A stretch of 64,000 bases of DNA, taken from contig JAYKYS010000004.1 in the NCBI GenBank assembly GCA_036924285.1, forward strand, positions 21,298,001 to 21,362,000, written 5' to 3'. Shown here piece by piece: positions 50,701 to 63,257 of this stretch (position 1 is the stretch's first letter; every line of letters starts with the position of its first letter). The DNA is from Asterella californica (taxonomy: Eukaryota; Streptophyta; Marchantiopsida; Marchantiales; Aytoniaceae). Below the pieces are notes generated by a model that did no database searches, had not been told where the DNA came from, and worked only from the letters and a program-made list of their open reading frames with translations. The position numbers were made by a program, and so were the translations under genes.

Positions 50701-51260
50701 ATAGTTAGAGGATCCAAGGGATATTTTCTCGGTTTGCAGACTATCAATGGGTGCTCGCGTCCGTCTCTATTCTCTATTGTTCTGGGTTTCCTTGGCCCCG
50801 CTAGTAAACGAAATGGGTCCAATGCCTCCCATGTCAGGGCTCTGGTGCGCTCGCCTGGTCTCTTTGTACTGGCTTCCCATTTTATTAAAGTTTAGTGGGC
50901 CTGCTGTCATCCCTTCTTAAAATAAAGGAGAAGAAGAAAAAGAAGGAAAAGAGTTGCGAGCGTCAATAACACGAAGACAGTCACTGTAAATGAACATAAG
51001 TAAGTGAAGCTAAATAATATCCTTCCGCACGGCCTTGTACATTGAAATTCGTTTTCTCTTATCGAAAAATATATAAATGTTATTAAAATTTATTTTATTA
51101 AGTTATATAAAAATTGAATTAATTCATAATTATTATATGTTAGTCACTCATGGAGTAGTCAACTCATCCGAAGAGAACCCATAAGTGAAGAGGGGGTTGC
51201 TACGCTCTTGGGGTATAAGACCGAAGACCTAAATGTCTAATGGCATCGTCTACCTGAGGA

Positions 51261-51314
51261 CATTAATTAATGTTCTAACCCTTCTCGCCTGAAGAGTTAG
51301 AACATTAATAAATG
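51261..51314. repeat. Hairpin, stem with ATTAAT edges
   Basis: AATGTTCTAAC pairs with GTTAGAACATT around the loop CCTTCTCGCCTGAAGA, with ATTAAT sequence outside both arms. A second hairpin, CCTCATGTA with TACATGAGG, follows at 51318-51345. Similar hairpins occur at 52142-52191 and 63209-63257. Confidence 0.7.
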
Positions 51315-51884
51315 TACCCTCATGTACATTGAAGTATACATGAGGACCATATCCTCATAAAGTATCCATAAACTACTGTAGTTACAACTGAAACCAAGTT
51401 TGTATGAATAAATAAGCATGCTCGATCAACTTCGAGAATGTTTGTTCTCTTTATGTTATCATTTAAGTTCTATAATATATGTTATCATTTATATTATAAT
51501 ATTATATAGAAAATCTAGAAAATCAAAATCAAAATTTAGCTGTTAAATGTTAGTCATGTCGAGAACAGCAGCAACATCAAAAAAAAAACCCACAAAAGGA
51601 GTGCAATGCGACGCGCTTTTGAGACTGCAAGTGCGAGAGCTTACTGAATCAAAAAATTACTTAAAAAATATATTAATTTATCAAATAACTTTTCTCATAA
51701 AAAATTTTAAATAGTAAATTAAACTTGCAGCCCTCTTCCATCTTCAGAGAGAAAAGGTGAACAAGCAAGCTTGAATGAGTGACGCACCACATTAAAACGC
51801 AGATGGGTAGAGAAGACGCAGCAAAAAGAAATACCAAAGGAAGATAGCACTCCCTAAGTTTAAAATTTTTACATCAACCTAAAA

Positions 51885-51960
51885 GAGTCAGACAATTGGC
51901 CTAATGGCTAAGAGTTATTCATAATTGGGAGTGCTGAGTTCAAATAACATGTGAAAATTT
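51885..51960 (+). repeat. tRNA-like fragment, possibly a SINE head
   Basis: TGGCCTAATGGC at 51897-51908 fits the polymerase III A box, and GAGTTCAAATAAC at 51936-51948 is a weak B box about 40 bases later, the spacing found in tRNA-derived SINEs. Arms do not pair well enough for a tRNA. Confidence 0.45.
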
Positions 51961-52141
51961 CACGCATCCCGAAATCTAACGTGGAAGAAGCTGCACTTAG
52001 AGAAAATATTCTTTTCACTTTTAATGCTCCCAGCAGTCAAACGATTTTAAGCGAATTTGTGTGTACATGCGTGAATATCCTAGTGAATATATAATATATA
52101 TTCTCTCACGAGGACTCACCCTTGTATCAGACGGATTTCGA

Positions 52142-52191
52142 TTAATTTATTCCCTGACCTTTTCGTCTGGAAGGGTTGGGAAATAAACTAA
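52142..52191. repeat. Hairpin related to 51261 and 63209
   Basis: TTAATTTATTCCCTGACCTT pairs imperfectly with AAGGGTTGGGAAATAAACTAA-type sequence. The outer ATTAAT-like edges and the CCTT...AAGGGTT neck resemble the other two hairpins. Confidence 0.55.
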
Positions 52192-54099
52192 TGTGTGGAT
52201 AAATGGATGAAGTTTTAACAGCAGGGTCCCGCATTTATACTTTCCGCAATGTATGAATCCACGCTTCGATTATGGTTAGGTTTGGTTTTACCCACAACTT
52301 TCGACAGTTTATCATTTAAAAATAGATAAATGAATTCCTTATTATAGTTAATAGAAGATTTTCATATACTACTTACTTGGATAATAATACAAAAAAATCT
52401 CCCCAGTAAGAAATACAATGCCGTGGGGTAGGATATTAATCGCAATTTGAAATTTTATTACAATTTGTTTCTTTAGTCTCCTATTTTCTGAAGCAGGAGG
52501 GTGGCAGGTTTAATTTATTATTTCAATTTTTAAAAGAAAAAATCAGGTAATAAATTCATACCACCATAAACTAATGCTTGGTTGAGAACAAGGCGCCGCT
52601 CTTATTGTTCAGAAGCACGTGTTGTCACATTTTATTTATAGGTTTAGATCCAGACACAATTCGTGGTTTTGATAACACTTAATATTTCTAAAACAGTGTA
52701 AAATGAAATTTAAATTTATTCTCCAATTCTTAAATAATATATATATATCTCTATCAACGACATAAAAACATCACGATACGCCGTGAAGAAAAAAAATCAG
52801 AAAATCAGAGAATCTGAACGTTACTTAAGTCCAAAAATCCACCCCTAATCAGGTATGCTTCTTATTTCTGGCTTCTTTCTATTGAAGTTTGTTTTTGGGG
52901 CACATTTAAATTCGCTGTCGAGCTTGTGTCCGGACGGCATTCCGGACGAATTTCTGCTTTTGTGGCCCCGACCACAACCTTCAAATTCCAGCTTGCGGAG
53001 GAAATCTTTTCGCAGAGCAGCGAGGAACAAGGAGCTGAAGCGATGTGAACGCGCTTCCAGGTGTGAAAGAATTCACTATGCTTCCACTTCTTCCTCTCCC
53101 CAACTCCCTCTGCACAACCTGTCGTCTCTGCTTACCGCAGTTGATTGGGTAAGGTGCAGGACACGGTGAGTCCCACGCTCCTTGATGGACGACACGGCAC
53201 CGTTCAGTCTGAAAAGTACAGTAGGCATGTCCAGTATGATGGCTCCCTGCGGAGCTGAGGGCCCAGGCTGAACTGACTTCCGACGGATTCACTCATTCCT
53301 GACGGTTCTCGGGCAAATGTACATGATTTGTTAGTAAAACCGAGGACAAATGCGCAAATATGGGATGTTGGAAACTAGTGCGATAAGCTTCTTCAAGTAG
53401 GTGTCCAAGCATAATAAATTCTTCATTGTTATGCATTTGTTTAGCTAACCGTAGACTTCGTAAGGACCCGCAAGGGGGCAAAACTTGCAAATAGTTTATC
53501 GTTCTCTACTTAAACTTCACATGCATTCTTAGAATCTTTTCCTCTGTCACTCACTTCCGGTATGTTTACTTTCTCTGTGTGAAATGCATAGTCTTGTGTG
53601 AATAGTGGTACTTGGGGAGTTGGGGTTTGTTTTTACTTCGAGATTCAAAAGAGAAGAATACATCAGTAAACATTGGTTTAAATTAATGAGTAGAATCGAG
53701 GTTAGTTCGGACTTTTGACCTGGACTAGTGGTGCATGCTGTATCTCGTACTCGTACAGTAGGTCGAACTTTCGCGTTTGTCTACGCGAATACTTCCATCT
53801 CCAGGGTATCAGCGACTGCGAAGATACAGCACAACCTGTTGTGAAAGTGCACAGAACATTGGCAGAATTGCACTCCATGGACCGTCAAAACGTATCGAGT
53901 TTGACATAAATGGTAATATCTCCGTTTGAATTTGAGATGACCAACCAGCAGGGTTTGCGAGATGTGCCAGGGAAGAGAAAATGATCGTGTGGGGATGAGT
54001 GATTCTGGAGAGGTGGTTTCATGACAACAACGCAGGCTTAGTTACGAACAAAAATTGCGGCAATAAGCAACGGTACGAACAGAGAGAGAGGCGGAAGGT

Positions 54100-57000
54100 A
54101 TGGCGGCAAATTTTTGGGCTTCTTCTCACTGGTCAGTTCCGTCTTTGTTCCTTGAGGCGCATTTTCTGTTAAAACCAAGTTATTAAGATTCACTGCTTGA
54201 ACCGGTTAGAAGTCGAAAACTTCTGGCAGTTTTTAGTTTAATATTCTTGATTTGACATCAAGTGAATGTTGTATTTTGCGCTACTAAGGCGGACAAGAAC
54301 GTTTTTCTTTTCCGATCCTGCTTCCGCAGTGTGCACGTAAATCGTGCTTTCACGGTCGTCACTCTCAATTCTGGACAGAAACGGATAAACTTGCTTTCGA
54401 GTGATTCTTCCTCATGTCGATATAGTAATATTACCGAGGCGACACCTCAGTAAGTTGTAAGTGTGCAAGCTTCACCAGCACAAGAGCGGAAACAAAAGCC
54501 TTTGGTCGCAGATTTTCGCACAATGGAAGCTGGCACTTTGGTCTCTGTACGGCACTTCTCTTTTAATTCTAAGATGTATGCTTCAAATCTGCAGCAAGAA
54601 GCTTCTAGAGGCAGATGAAGTGGGACACGTGTTACCAGCCGATCAGGAGCGTGGATTAACAACAGAAGACGTGAAATTGATCAAAATATACCTGTCATCC
54701 TGTGAGTATTTACAATGGTCTGCCTCACGAAGAAATTCAGTGTCTGATATAGCTTCGGTTAAACTCATCTCTCACATGTAAACTTTGGGTTGTGGATTTG
54801 TTCGTAGATATTAAACAACTCGCACAAAATACCAAAGTGAGACAGCGGTGAGTGTGAGGTCCCATGAAGGAAGTCTCGGCCCACGAACAGTCAAGATGTA
54901 GATTTTCCAGTATAAGTCGACAGTGACAGAGCGTGAGACTAAGCGTTGGAGTAACATCTGCCGCTGTTCGGTAATCCGATGGATCACGTGACTAGACTTC
55001 CGTATTCTGAAGACCTTCCACCTTCTTGAAAGCTTTTACACAGGCGTTTGTGACGAGGTTGAAGTTGTGACAGCCCCAAATTTTTGTGTGCATCAGCTCT
55101 AACATTGCTAAACTCTGATGTGCAGAGTAGTTGCCACTGCCATTGCTTACTTCAGACGTGTTTACACGAGGTACGTCCTCATTGTGCGCTTAAATTGATT
55201 TACTGAGATCATTTGGTCCATGACATGTGGGGACTATGGTCTGATCGCTAACCCTCGTATGGTCCGTGTTTTCCGTTAGCTTTCATGGGGTTCATGACGG
55301 GACAACTATTTTCTGATGTCAAACAGCCTTTTTTCGGTTGGATTTTCGCCATCACGTCGTGCATTGGCGTCATTCCTGAACAAGTTGGTCTATGTCCTGT
55401 TTAGCTTGGCCCGCTTCACTTGTGAACACTGTTTTGCTTTTTATTTAGCAGTCCTACGTAATCGATTACTTTTAGTTCCTAGTTACAGGTCTTTGCATCG
55501 TTGTGAATGATCATCATAAATCATGTACTCCGGATGGTTTGGATGTATTGGCATTCCTTTCCTCGACGATTCTAAGAAAGACTTGATGGTGGTTGAGAAT
55601 GTTGCAGAAAAAGTTTCAGTGAGTTTGATCCACGATTAGTGGCTCCCACATGTCTGTATTTAGCATCAAAAGCAGAGGAGAGTACTGTGCAAGCTAAGTT
55701 GCTTGTATTCTACATGAAAAAAATTCGTAAGTATATTGTGCGTGCCGTACCAAGTGTCTTTGGATAAACCAACAACTCGAACACTGAACTCTCTGTCACA
55801 TGTGGGTTTATTCTGCTGTCATATACGGTTTCTGAATGATTCTGCCCAGACTAATCGAAATAGCTGGCTTCTGTCTCGAACTATCAGCATCAGAAGACAA
55901 GGGGTTTCGTTATGAAATCAAGGACGTTCTAGAGATGGAGATGCGACTTTTGGAAGCCCTAGATTTCTATCTTGTAATATATCATCCTTATCGACCACTG
56001 ATCCAGTAAGTAAGCCTGACTTAGCTCATCCTCGTTTTTAAAGAGAAATCTCTGTACAACTTCTGTTCATCCTTGTCGAACAGTGCTCAATTTCTTCTTT
56101 TGTTTGGTCTCAGGCTTCTACAAGATGCCGGTTTGAATGACATCATCCAAACAGTATGGTAAGTTGCCTGTATTCTTGTAAGTTTCACTTGTAAGTTGTC
56201 CATTAAGTCAGTCGTTTCATTTTCTGTTATGTATCTTTGAGTATAAGGTTAACAAATCATCTATCGACTTTACAGTTGAAACTTGCTAAAAGATCTGTAG
56301 TAATGAGGGATTCGCTGCACAGGCTGTTCAGCAGTTGCCACTCTCCATTTGGTTAAGGGTTTTCAGACTGTACTTTTCGGTCGTACTGGATTCGGAGTCT
56401 GTCTATAGCGTGATCGAATTTGTATCCTGTTCCACTGAACGTTTGCTTATCATTGTCGTACAATGATAGGTCCATTGTCAATGACTCCTACCGAACGGAT
56501 CTTATCTTGATGTACCCTCCTTTCATGATAGCACTCGGTTGTATATATATCGGATGTGTGATCAAAGAAAAGGAATCACGAGCATGGTTCGAGGAATTAC
56601 GAGTTGATATGAACGTGGTATGTTTCATCACTCTTGATTACAGTCTTCAGTCTTCCCTCGGTTTGCTGCATAGAGGGTTAAAGTTGCAAAGTACTTGTCT
56701 CCTGGTATCGTTGGAGTTATAGGCTTTGTTGGAGATAAGATCCGTTGGTGTCCTGAAGCCTAAAGCATTGTTACAGATTCTTGCCTTCCTGTTAACTGTT
56801 TTATACCAGATATGTAAAGGCGTAAGTTTTATCAATGTCTATCAACAACACACATTGATCGTCTTATCTTTTGTCTACTGCCGTTTTTGCTTCTTGTTAT
56901 GTGTCAATTTTTTCTGCGGCCGGAAGCAGACTTCTTTTCTGTAACTGATTAAGATGGAAAGTAGTTGAAACCGGTTCATCCATGGGGTTTTGTTCCGTTT

Positions 57001-57189
57001 TGAAGAACTATTTCTTGTTTGGATTCGTAACAGTCATTCTGTAGCCCATATTCTTGTTTCGACTTATCTTTTCTCTCTTTGCAGATAAAGAATATCTCCA
57101 TGGAGATTTTAGATTTTTATGAGAACTACAGAATCATTCCCGAGGAGCGTGTCAACGCTGCAATGGCAAAGCTCCCACAAAGGTCCTGA
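54100..57189 (+). CDS. CYCC: Cyclin C (CDK8 partner, Mediator kinase module), 9 exons
   Basis: Cyclin C binds and activates CDK8 in the Mediator kinase module in the nucleus. Exons are 54100-54131, 54595-54701, 54808-54847, 55126-55170, 55608-55726, 55888-56005, 56114-56158, 56470-56617 and 57085-57189. They sum to 759 bases, a 252-residue protein, the usual plant size, and every intron has GT-AG ends. The start is fixed by the family N-terminus MAANFWASSH. The cyclin box carries RVVATAIAYFRRVYTR, VAPTCLYLASKAEESTVQAK and FRYEIKDVLEMEMRLLEAL. The second cyclin fold has IVNDSYRTDLILMYPPFMIA and WFEELRVDMN, and the tail ISMEILDFYENYRIIPEER is typical. The exon 6 start could be six bases later; I chose the one matching plant lengths. 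All exons are intact. Confidence 0.96.
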
Positions 57190-60100
57190 GTATGGTCAGT
57201 TTTAGACTTTATTGCCATTAGGAAAGTGACGAACGTTCTGCCGACTTTTGTATAGCTCCTGACGATCGGCTTTTATCCCAGTCGTCAGAGAGTTATTGGT
57301 CCCAGGAATCAACCCTCAAGGAAGTTCCATCGGTAGACCGTCTTTGGTGAAAGAGAGAGGTGATCGATCGTAATGCAGTTTGAGGTGATCCTTTGGTCAA
57401 AGTAGTTTGGCTGTTGTAGGTTGCTTTTTTAGGTTGCTCGTAGTTGTCAGTATACAGGATTGACAGAGAACGTACTCTTAGTAACGGCCCCCCTTAGTGG
57501 TTGGTTGGAAGACTTTTTAGGTCTCCCATGGACTGCTGAGAACGTCCACTGCCATTTTCCCACTCTACGCTGCTCATGCGTCAATAGTCTGGTAGGCATC
57601 TCATGCATGACATTTTCACAAACTTTACCAAGTTTAAAGCTAAAGATTACGGTCAACTCAGGCTGAAGTGAGTTTGAAGTTAGGTGCTCTGCTGAGATAT
57701 TGGAGTATAACTCGCTTGTGCACATGATTCCTCCCCTTGTACGCCGGAAACGAGTCAGAGAGCTCTTGGTTTTATGTCCTTGATGGATGAAGAAAGTTAA
57801 TAGAATCCGAGTCATTTACTGTCTTACATTGGTCGTTTTACGGATGATGTGCTAACTTGCCCAAGTTCGGTCGTTCCAGACTCCCTCACGTCATCTCATT
57901 ATTGTCAGTTGCTTACTTTTTTGGTTTCGTCTTGTTGGAACAGCTATGCGAGTGTTGTCGGAGATTAGAGCTGTTCATATCTATCCGCTTGGGAGTTGAA
58001 GAACGCACGCAACCAGATTTGGAGTAAAGGAAGAAGATGATCTGCAATATCTGGAATGAAGTCTGTTGGTTCCTATGGCAAGCTACTGTAGGCTTGGGTT
58101 TACTTCTGTATTGATACCTTCAGAACCCTATGGATAATCCTGTAAGCGAGGCCCCGTGTCTCTCCGTACTTTGTAACACATTCTATCTTTCGAACGAAGC
58201 CTTCCTCGTTGAGAGTCTCGGAGTCTCTAGTTGTGAGATATGCTTAAATTATGGGGTTATGGAAGATGTAATCAGCTGTGTTTCAGTTATCCTTTGGAAG
58301 ATTCTGCTCGAAGAAGGTTGCCAAGGGCCTCCGAATGTTGAATGGTTGCCTCTAGTAACATTTTTATTGCAGCAATTGCTGACTGAACAGTCACAATATC
58401 CGTACTCTTCCACATATATGTTAGGCCCCAGAAATAAGCCTGTTCGTTTACGAGAAGCTGAGACATATGAAGCTAGATTGCCTCCACTGAACTCTACTTA
58501 CACTTCGTACCTACCGTAAGGGCACCACCTCAGGTAATCTGTGCCGCACTTCACATTCCCATTCTAGTGAGTTACGCTAGCTTGACGTTCCAAGATGGCA
58601 TAGAGGCCACCTTTCTCTTCTTGGCACTTACTGTACACTTTATGACTGCTGCTGCTGGGGGTTACCTCTGTCTTCGAGCGTGGTTCTTGCTCCTTAGCTG
58701 AGCTGCCATTCTCCCGGACGAATCATCTATGTGGTAATTGTGCCACCAGATTACCCACTGCTGCTCAGCTGAACTATAATGACTTCAAAACGTGTACAGT
58801 CATCGAGTGAGCGGGTGAGGAATATCAGGGTCATTTTTTGCACCAAGAAAAGTTGTAGGTATGTAAACAAGGCTGTTACACATTTATACATTGTCCTTGA
58901 TTGCTATTCGTTAGCCTAGTTATACGTCGTTGTAAAACCCGGAAAGGAAGCGGGGACTTTTTTGTCGACAGTTAAGAAAAGAAGTCGCTGTGGAACCCCG
59001 CAGTTTAGATCCGGATACATCACTAACGAATATCCACGCAATTCCATTGCAAGCGTAGCTCCTTATTGCTTAGCAAGTGAAATGTCAAGTTTAAAGCCCC
59101 CGAGCTAGAGAGGAGAAGCTTCCTGGGACCGTAATTCGTATTCTCAAAGAGAGAAGCGTCCGTAGCGGACTGCTACGTAACAGAGTAGACTAACATCAAT
59201 CTCCGTTTTCACATCTAACCAGAAAACGGTTGGATTCATCGGACGGAGCTTTTAGTTGGATTCCTTGTGGAGCGAGTCCCTACTGAATGCTAGAATGGAC
59301 GTCACTAAAAGACAGGTTTGAGGACAAATCTCGACGTCGAGGATTAAGTCCAGCTTACCATAATACGCCAAACTGAAGTTACCTTCCTGTGCTGATAGTG
59401 CCGAACTCACCATCAACCGAGTACCTCTAATTCATCTTACACATGATCCTACCGAATTCGCAGACTCAGAGCAGAAACCAGTACTAGGAGAACTACTAAC
59501 CCTATTGGTTCCTATAGATGGTTATGATCTATCCATCTCTTCAGCGCAGGGTGTCTTTCAGGGTGTTTTACTCTCTCCAGCGAAAAGACGAGCAGCCTGC
59601 TTGGTGCGGTAGTTGAAGCCTTCGAACAGTTCTCAGCCAAGCAGGTCTGCTAGGAGGGAGAAAGTCGACCTCCCCCTGACCCCAAGCGTGCGGAGAGCTC
59701 TGGATCACCATCTAGCGAGTGAACAAAACTGTTTCTTGGGTTATAGTCAGCTATAAGTCTTTTCCTCTTGGCACCAGAACAAGACGGTTGGGATGCTCGA
59801 GCACTGACTCCATTTCGACAACACGCGTAAGCAGGGGCCACTGATGCTTTAGAAACGAAATAATCTTGAGACAGATTTGTAGATATTAGAGCACTGGCAG
59901 CCAAAGTATTCCAACGATCAATGGAACTTTAGTTGTTCCTTCCAGCTTGTCCACTCACGCATCCACAGAGTGAAGGGAGGGTTTGTTCGTGTGGTGGGGT
60001 GAGGTGGGGTATGCGGCGGCAGCAGGTGTGGGTGAGGAGACAGGGGTAGCAGGGCTCAGGGATAACCCTCCCACAATTGTTCATGAACTGTACTGTAAAA

Positions 60101-60400
60101 CTGTGCTTTCTTTATACTTGGATGATAATAAGAAAGACATGGCATCTACATCTGAGAAACGAGTGAATTCTTTATTCTCTGTACCGGGAAGATAAGCTGT
60201 ACGCATCAGGTAGAGAGGCAATCCCTCGAAGCTGACAGAAGTTTTTACAGGCAACACAAGCTATGGAGAATGAAACTAGAGCGAGAGAAATTTCACTGGA
60301 GGAGATAACAAGTGGAGCTGAGCTGCTTCCCTGAACCGAGGGACGAGAGACAACTACTTCACTAGAGTTTCGGGGTGGAAAATCGGCTTCAGCTGCAATG
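57190..60400. other. Downstream region between cyclin C and the F-box gene
   Basis: The first part is likely the cyclin C 3' untranslated region. The frame 58130-58519 (129 codons) and the minus-strand frame 57447-57815 have no motif. The minus-strand frame 59904-59650 (KRKRLIADYNPRN) is protein-like but starts without ATG and is unrecognised. Confidence 0.45.
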
Positions 60401-61690
60401 TCATGGGACCGCAAATGGGTTCAAGCCTGGCTCGAACCTCACGCTGTGAATCTCACACAGCTTCTCTTCATCACACAGACCGTGTGCAGCTGCAGGTAAG
60501 GATCCATGGCTGTTCCAAGTGTCGGACTCCAGATGGTAGGAGGTAAGGTGTTCATCACATAAGTAAACGTACTCGTTGTCTGCAGCTGACTTCAGTTCGA
60601 GCGCCGAGTGAAACTCAGTCAGCACCGACGCTGTCCTCTTCTTAACGTGATCGGGCCAGAAAGATGTTGGACTCCTGGAGAGCTCTATCAGCAAGAATTT
60701 CTCCTTGTCCAGTTCGTATATGCTCGCATTAACCCTCCATACATGAGACTCGTTGTATCGCAACGACACTACCATTATAACTCTTGATCCACATTTGAGT
60801 AAGTCACAAGTAAAGGACTCTGAGAGCCCTTTGTATTCTGGGCCAAGTCTGACAGAAGGAGTGTGCGTCCGACTTCCATCCTCTAAAGACGTTCGATAAA
60901 CACAGATGGTACGATTTCTCTTCCTTCTATAGCACCAATACAAGTTCCCATCTAGGTAAGTGAAAGTAATACTTCCACCGTCCCCGGCAAGGATTCTTCT
61001 CACTAAATTCTGCGATGAACGAGACGTCGATGAACGAGACGGCAACGTCGGCTCCAGCGACTTATGCACCCAAGAATTCGAGCAAGAATCATACACATGA
61101 GTGCCAAGTCTGGGCTCGAAACCCTCTTCCACCTCCAGAAGCAAGAGCAGGATTCGGTAGTGTTCCTTCCCAACAGAAGTAATGATCGGTAATCCGAGTC
61201 CTTCGAGTGTAGGGCATGAGATTACTCTTCGTTTGCCTGAAAGGAGATTGACAACGGTGGCACTCTTTCCATCCTGTCCCTGGTCCAGCGTACAGAGCAA
61301 GGCTCCTTCGAGGGCCCAAGCAGGTGCCGGTCCAGAGAGGCAGATCGTGTTCTCGAGATTAAGCTTCCGCACCGCTTCAAATTTCATCATATGCCAAGCA
61401 CCGTCTGACCTATCGAAGCCGAGTAAGTCCCCTCCGCGAGACAAAAATGCAGGGCAGTAAGTTGGCCACTTGTCACAAACAGGGCTCACCACTCGCGCAA
61501 ACTTGGAGTTCCATTCTCTGTTAAGAACTGACGCTTTGAGTACGAGAGGAAACGGAATTTTCTGCACGATCAACTCCATCACATCCTCGAGAACAACATC
61601 GGTTCGACATGCTCTGCTTCTTTCACCTGCCACTTCCTCCACTTCCTCCTCCCTGCTCTCTGTATTCCGATCTTCTCGTCCTTTTGCCAT
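60401..61690 (-). CDS. F-box protein, single exon
   Basis: F-box proteins are substrate-receptor subunits of SCF ubiquitin ligases, binding SKP1 through the F-box. The preferred start is the ATG at 61688-61690 (MAKGRED), giving 429 residues. The open frame extends eight codons further to a TTG that is unlikely to be used. Residues 1-30 are acidic and disordered. The F-box spans about 31-65 (DVVLEDVMELIVQKIPFPLV, then ASVLNREWNSKF, with the Leu/Pro and Trp positions kept). The remaining 360 residues look like a beta-rich, kelch- or F-box-associated-type propeller, with repeated YD / W motifs such as HVYDSCSNSWV, YLDGNLYWCYRR and SYHLESDTWNSHG. There are no introns and no stops. The target is unknown. 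It lies tail to tail with cyclin C, separated by 3.2 kb. Confidence 0.88.
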   Translation of the reverse strand: MAKGREDRNTESREEEVEEVAGERSRACRTDVVLEDVMELIVQKIPFPLVLKASVLNREWNSKFARVVSPVCDKWPTYCPAFLSRGGDLLGFDRSDGAWHMMKFEAVRKLNLENTICLSGPAPAWALEGALLCTLDQGQDGKSATVVNLLSGKRRVISCPTLEGLGLPIITSVGKEHYRILLLLLEVEEGFEPRLGTHVYDSCSNSWVHKSLEPTLPSRSSTSRSSQNLVRRILAGDGGSITFTYLDGNLYWCYRRKRNRTICVYRTSLEDGSRTHTPSVRLGPEYKGLSESFTCDLLKCGSRVIMVVSLRYNESHVWRVNASIYELDKEKFLLIELSRSPTSFWPDHVKKRTASVLTEFHSALELKSAADNEYVYLCDEHLTSYHLESDTWNSHGSLPAAAHGLCDEEKLCEIHSVRFEPGLNPFAVP

Positions 61691-62611
61691 CGTGCATCTC
61701 TCTCCGTTTTCCAAAAGAGTTTATTTCCAAATGCAAGGATCCAGATCTAGAAGCATTTGACGTGCCAGAGCTAAGGAAGAACACTCAGAGTTGCTCTTGA
61801 CCTTCAGTACTACCTCATAACATAAACTCTACCGCAGAGTATTGTCTTCTCTCCTCATCGTCTCATCAACAAAATCTCTGTCCGAGTGAACAAACAGACG
61901 ATGAGCGTATATAAAGGAGAATGAAATCAGAGGTCAAAGGGAGGAAAATCCCAGCGAGAGAGTGCCATTGTGACTGTACTTGGTTCCGTGAAGATCAACA
62001 TCAATGTCATGTGCTTCTGCATAATTACCGTACACTAGAATCCGAGTAGACTGAGGGGACGGTGCAGCAGTGTTACAGTTGAGTGTATCGTTTGATGGAG
62101 GAGGTTGTTCCTCCTTTCAACTTCCCTTGAACCCATCCCCTTCCTCCTCCTCGTCGACACAGTATTTCCGACCCACGCGGAGTTCTAGTAGACAGACCTC
62201 CCCCACCAGAGTATACGAATAGTAGATGGATATGCAGACGGTCCAGACGGCGCAAATTTTCTTCTTTCTACAGTAGAGTACCATCTTGCACTCCATTCAA
62301 GCATTCTGATCGCCCTTTCGGTGTTCTTGTTGGTACATAAAAGTGCGGCGTATGCAGCGATCGGCCTATTTGTTAATGGGGAAGAACTGTTTCTCCTACC
62401 AGCGGAGATGGTGCCCAGATTTTCAGTTGTCAGTATTACAAGTACACTAATCATTAATTACTGTTTTCTTCAGTGTTCAGATTCCTTTTCTCTGGACCTG
62501 ACGAACTTGAAGAGAACTGTTTCTGTCAGTAAACTTACTCCACTAAGGGTATCTTTACAAAGGTATGGACTAAATATCGCCAATGCTACACCGTAGCTAA
62601 CTAGAAACTAG

Positions 62612-62652
62612 AGATCATCCTCTATCTCATATCATGAGATAGAGGATGATCT
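62612..62652. repeat. Perfect 19-bp palindrome with 3-base loop
   Basis: AGATCATCCTCTATCTCAT (62612-62630), loop ATC, then its exact reverse complement (62634-62652). The perfect match suggests a recent origin or a constrained hairpin. Confidence 0.95.
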
Positions 62653-63208
62653 GATAGTATATGTTTATAATAGTAATCTGGATCTTTAATGAAGAGGATG
62701 GTCGTTACTGTTTATAAAGTGAAGAACATTCACTAGACTATACCTGGTTCTCACGTAACTAATTGCACTATATATTGATCTCAAGTAATTATCTCCAAGG
62801 GACTTGTGGGTCCATGGAGTTCACATAAAAGCTCTGTACACCTTTGTCACAAACTAAAATTATTGATCTCAGTAGAGGTAATCCAAATACTACTCCAAGG
62901 GCTGGTATTTTCTGATGGTATCTAGGACTGTCCACATCAGCACCATCTAGACTCGTATGTTCCTCCATCTAGGATTGGTAATATTCTTGACGAAATGATC
63001 CGTTGAATTTTGTAAAGCAAAACCCCTCCAAAATCATCATATGAACTACTCAGATTGATGCAGAATGTCTTATTTGTAGATGGTTTTCATTCCTTCTTCT
63101 TGTAAAGACACCCTAACTTGCAAAGCAAACCATCCTATGGATAATATAACTAGTCTTTAACATGCATATTTACCTCCTCCTCGTTCAGAAGGTATTATGC
63201 ATGCCTCT

Positions 63209-63257
63209 TAATTTATGAGCTAATCCTTCTCATGGGAAGGGTTAGCTCATTAATTAA
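63209..63257. repeat. Hairpin related to 51261 and 52142
   Basis: TTAATTTATGAGCTAATCCT pairs with GGGTTAGCTCATTAATTAA around TTCTCATGGGAA-like sequence. It shares the ATTAA edges and the CCTTCTC-loop-GAAGGGTT neck with the two hairpins at 51 and 52 kb. Confidence 0.7.

Larger units (their letters stand above)
47746..54099. other. Long gene-poor stretch before cyclin C
   Basis: No gene is supported over about 6 kb. Minus-strand frames at 48190-48435 and 49785-50022 have fairly protein-like composition but no motif. Hairpins lie at 51261-51314 and 52142-52191. The 52855-53169 frame is open but unsupported. The bases just before 54100 (AGAGAGAGAGGCGGAAGGT) look like a cyclin C 5' untranslated region. 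Confidence 0.5.

Noticed and set aside
53044..53292. Overlapping frames on both strands before cyclin C as a possible gene
   Set aside because: Opposite-strand open frames over the same bases with no motif; more likely due to a locally GC-richer stretch.
58130..58519. 129-codon frame downstream of cyclin C
   Set aside because: No recognised motif and it may lie within transcribed 3' sequence of cyclin C or simply be chance.
59650..59904. Minus-strand frame with a basic KRKRLIADYNPRN segment
   Set aside because: It lacks an ATG start, and no family is recognised; kept only as a note in the region entry.
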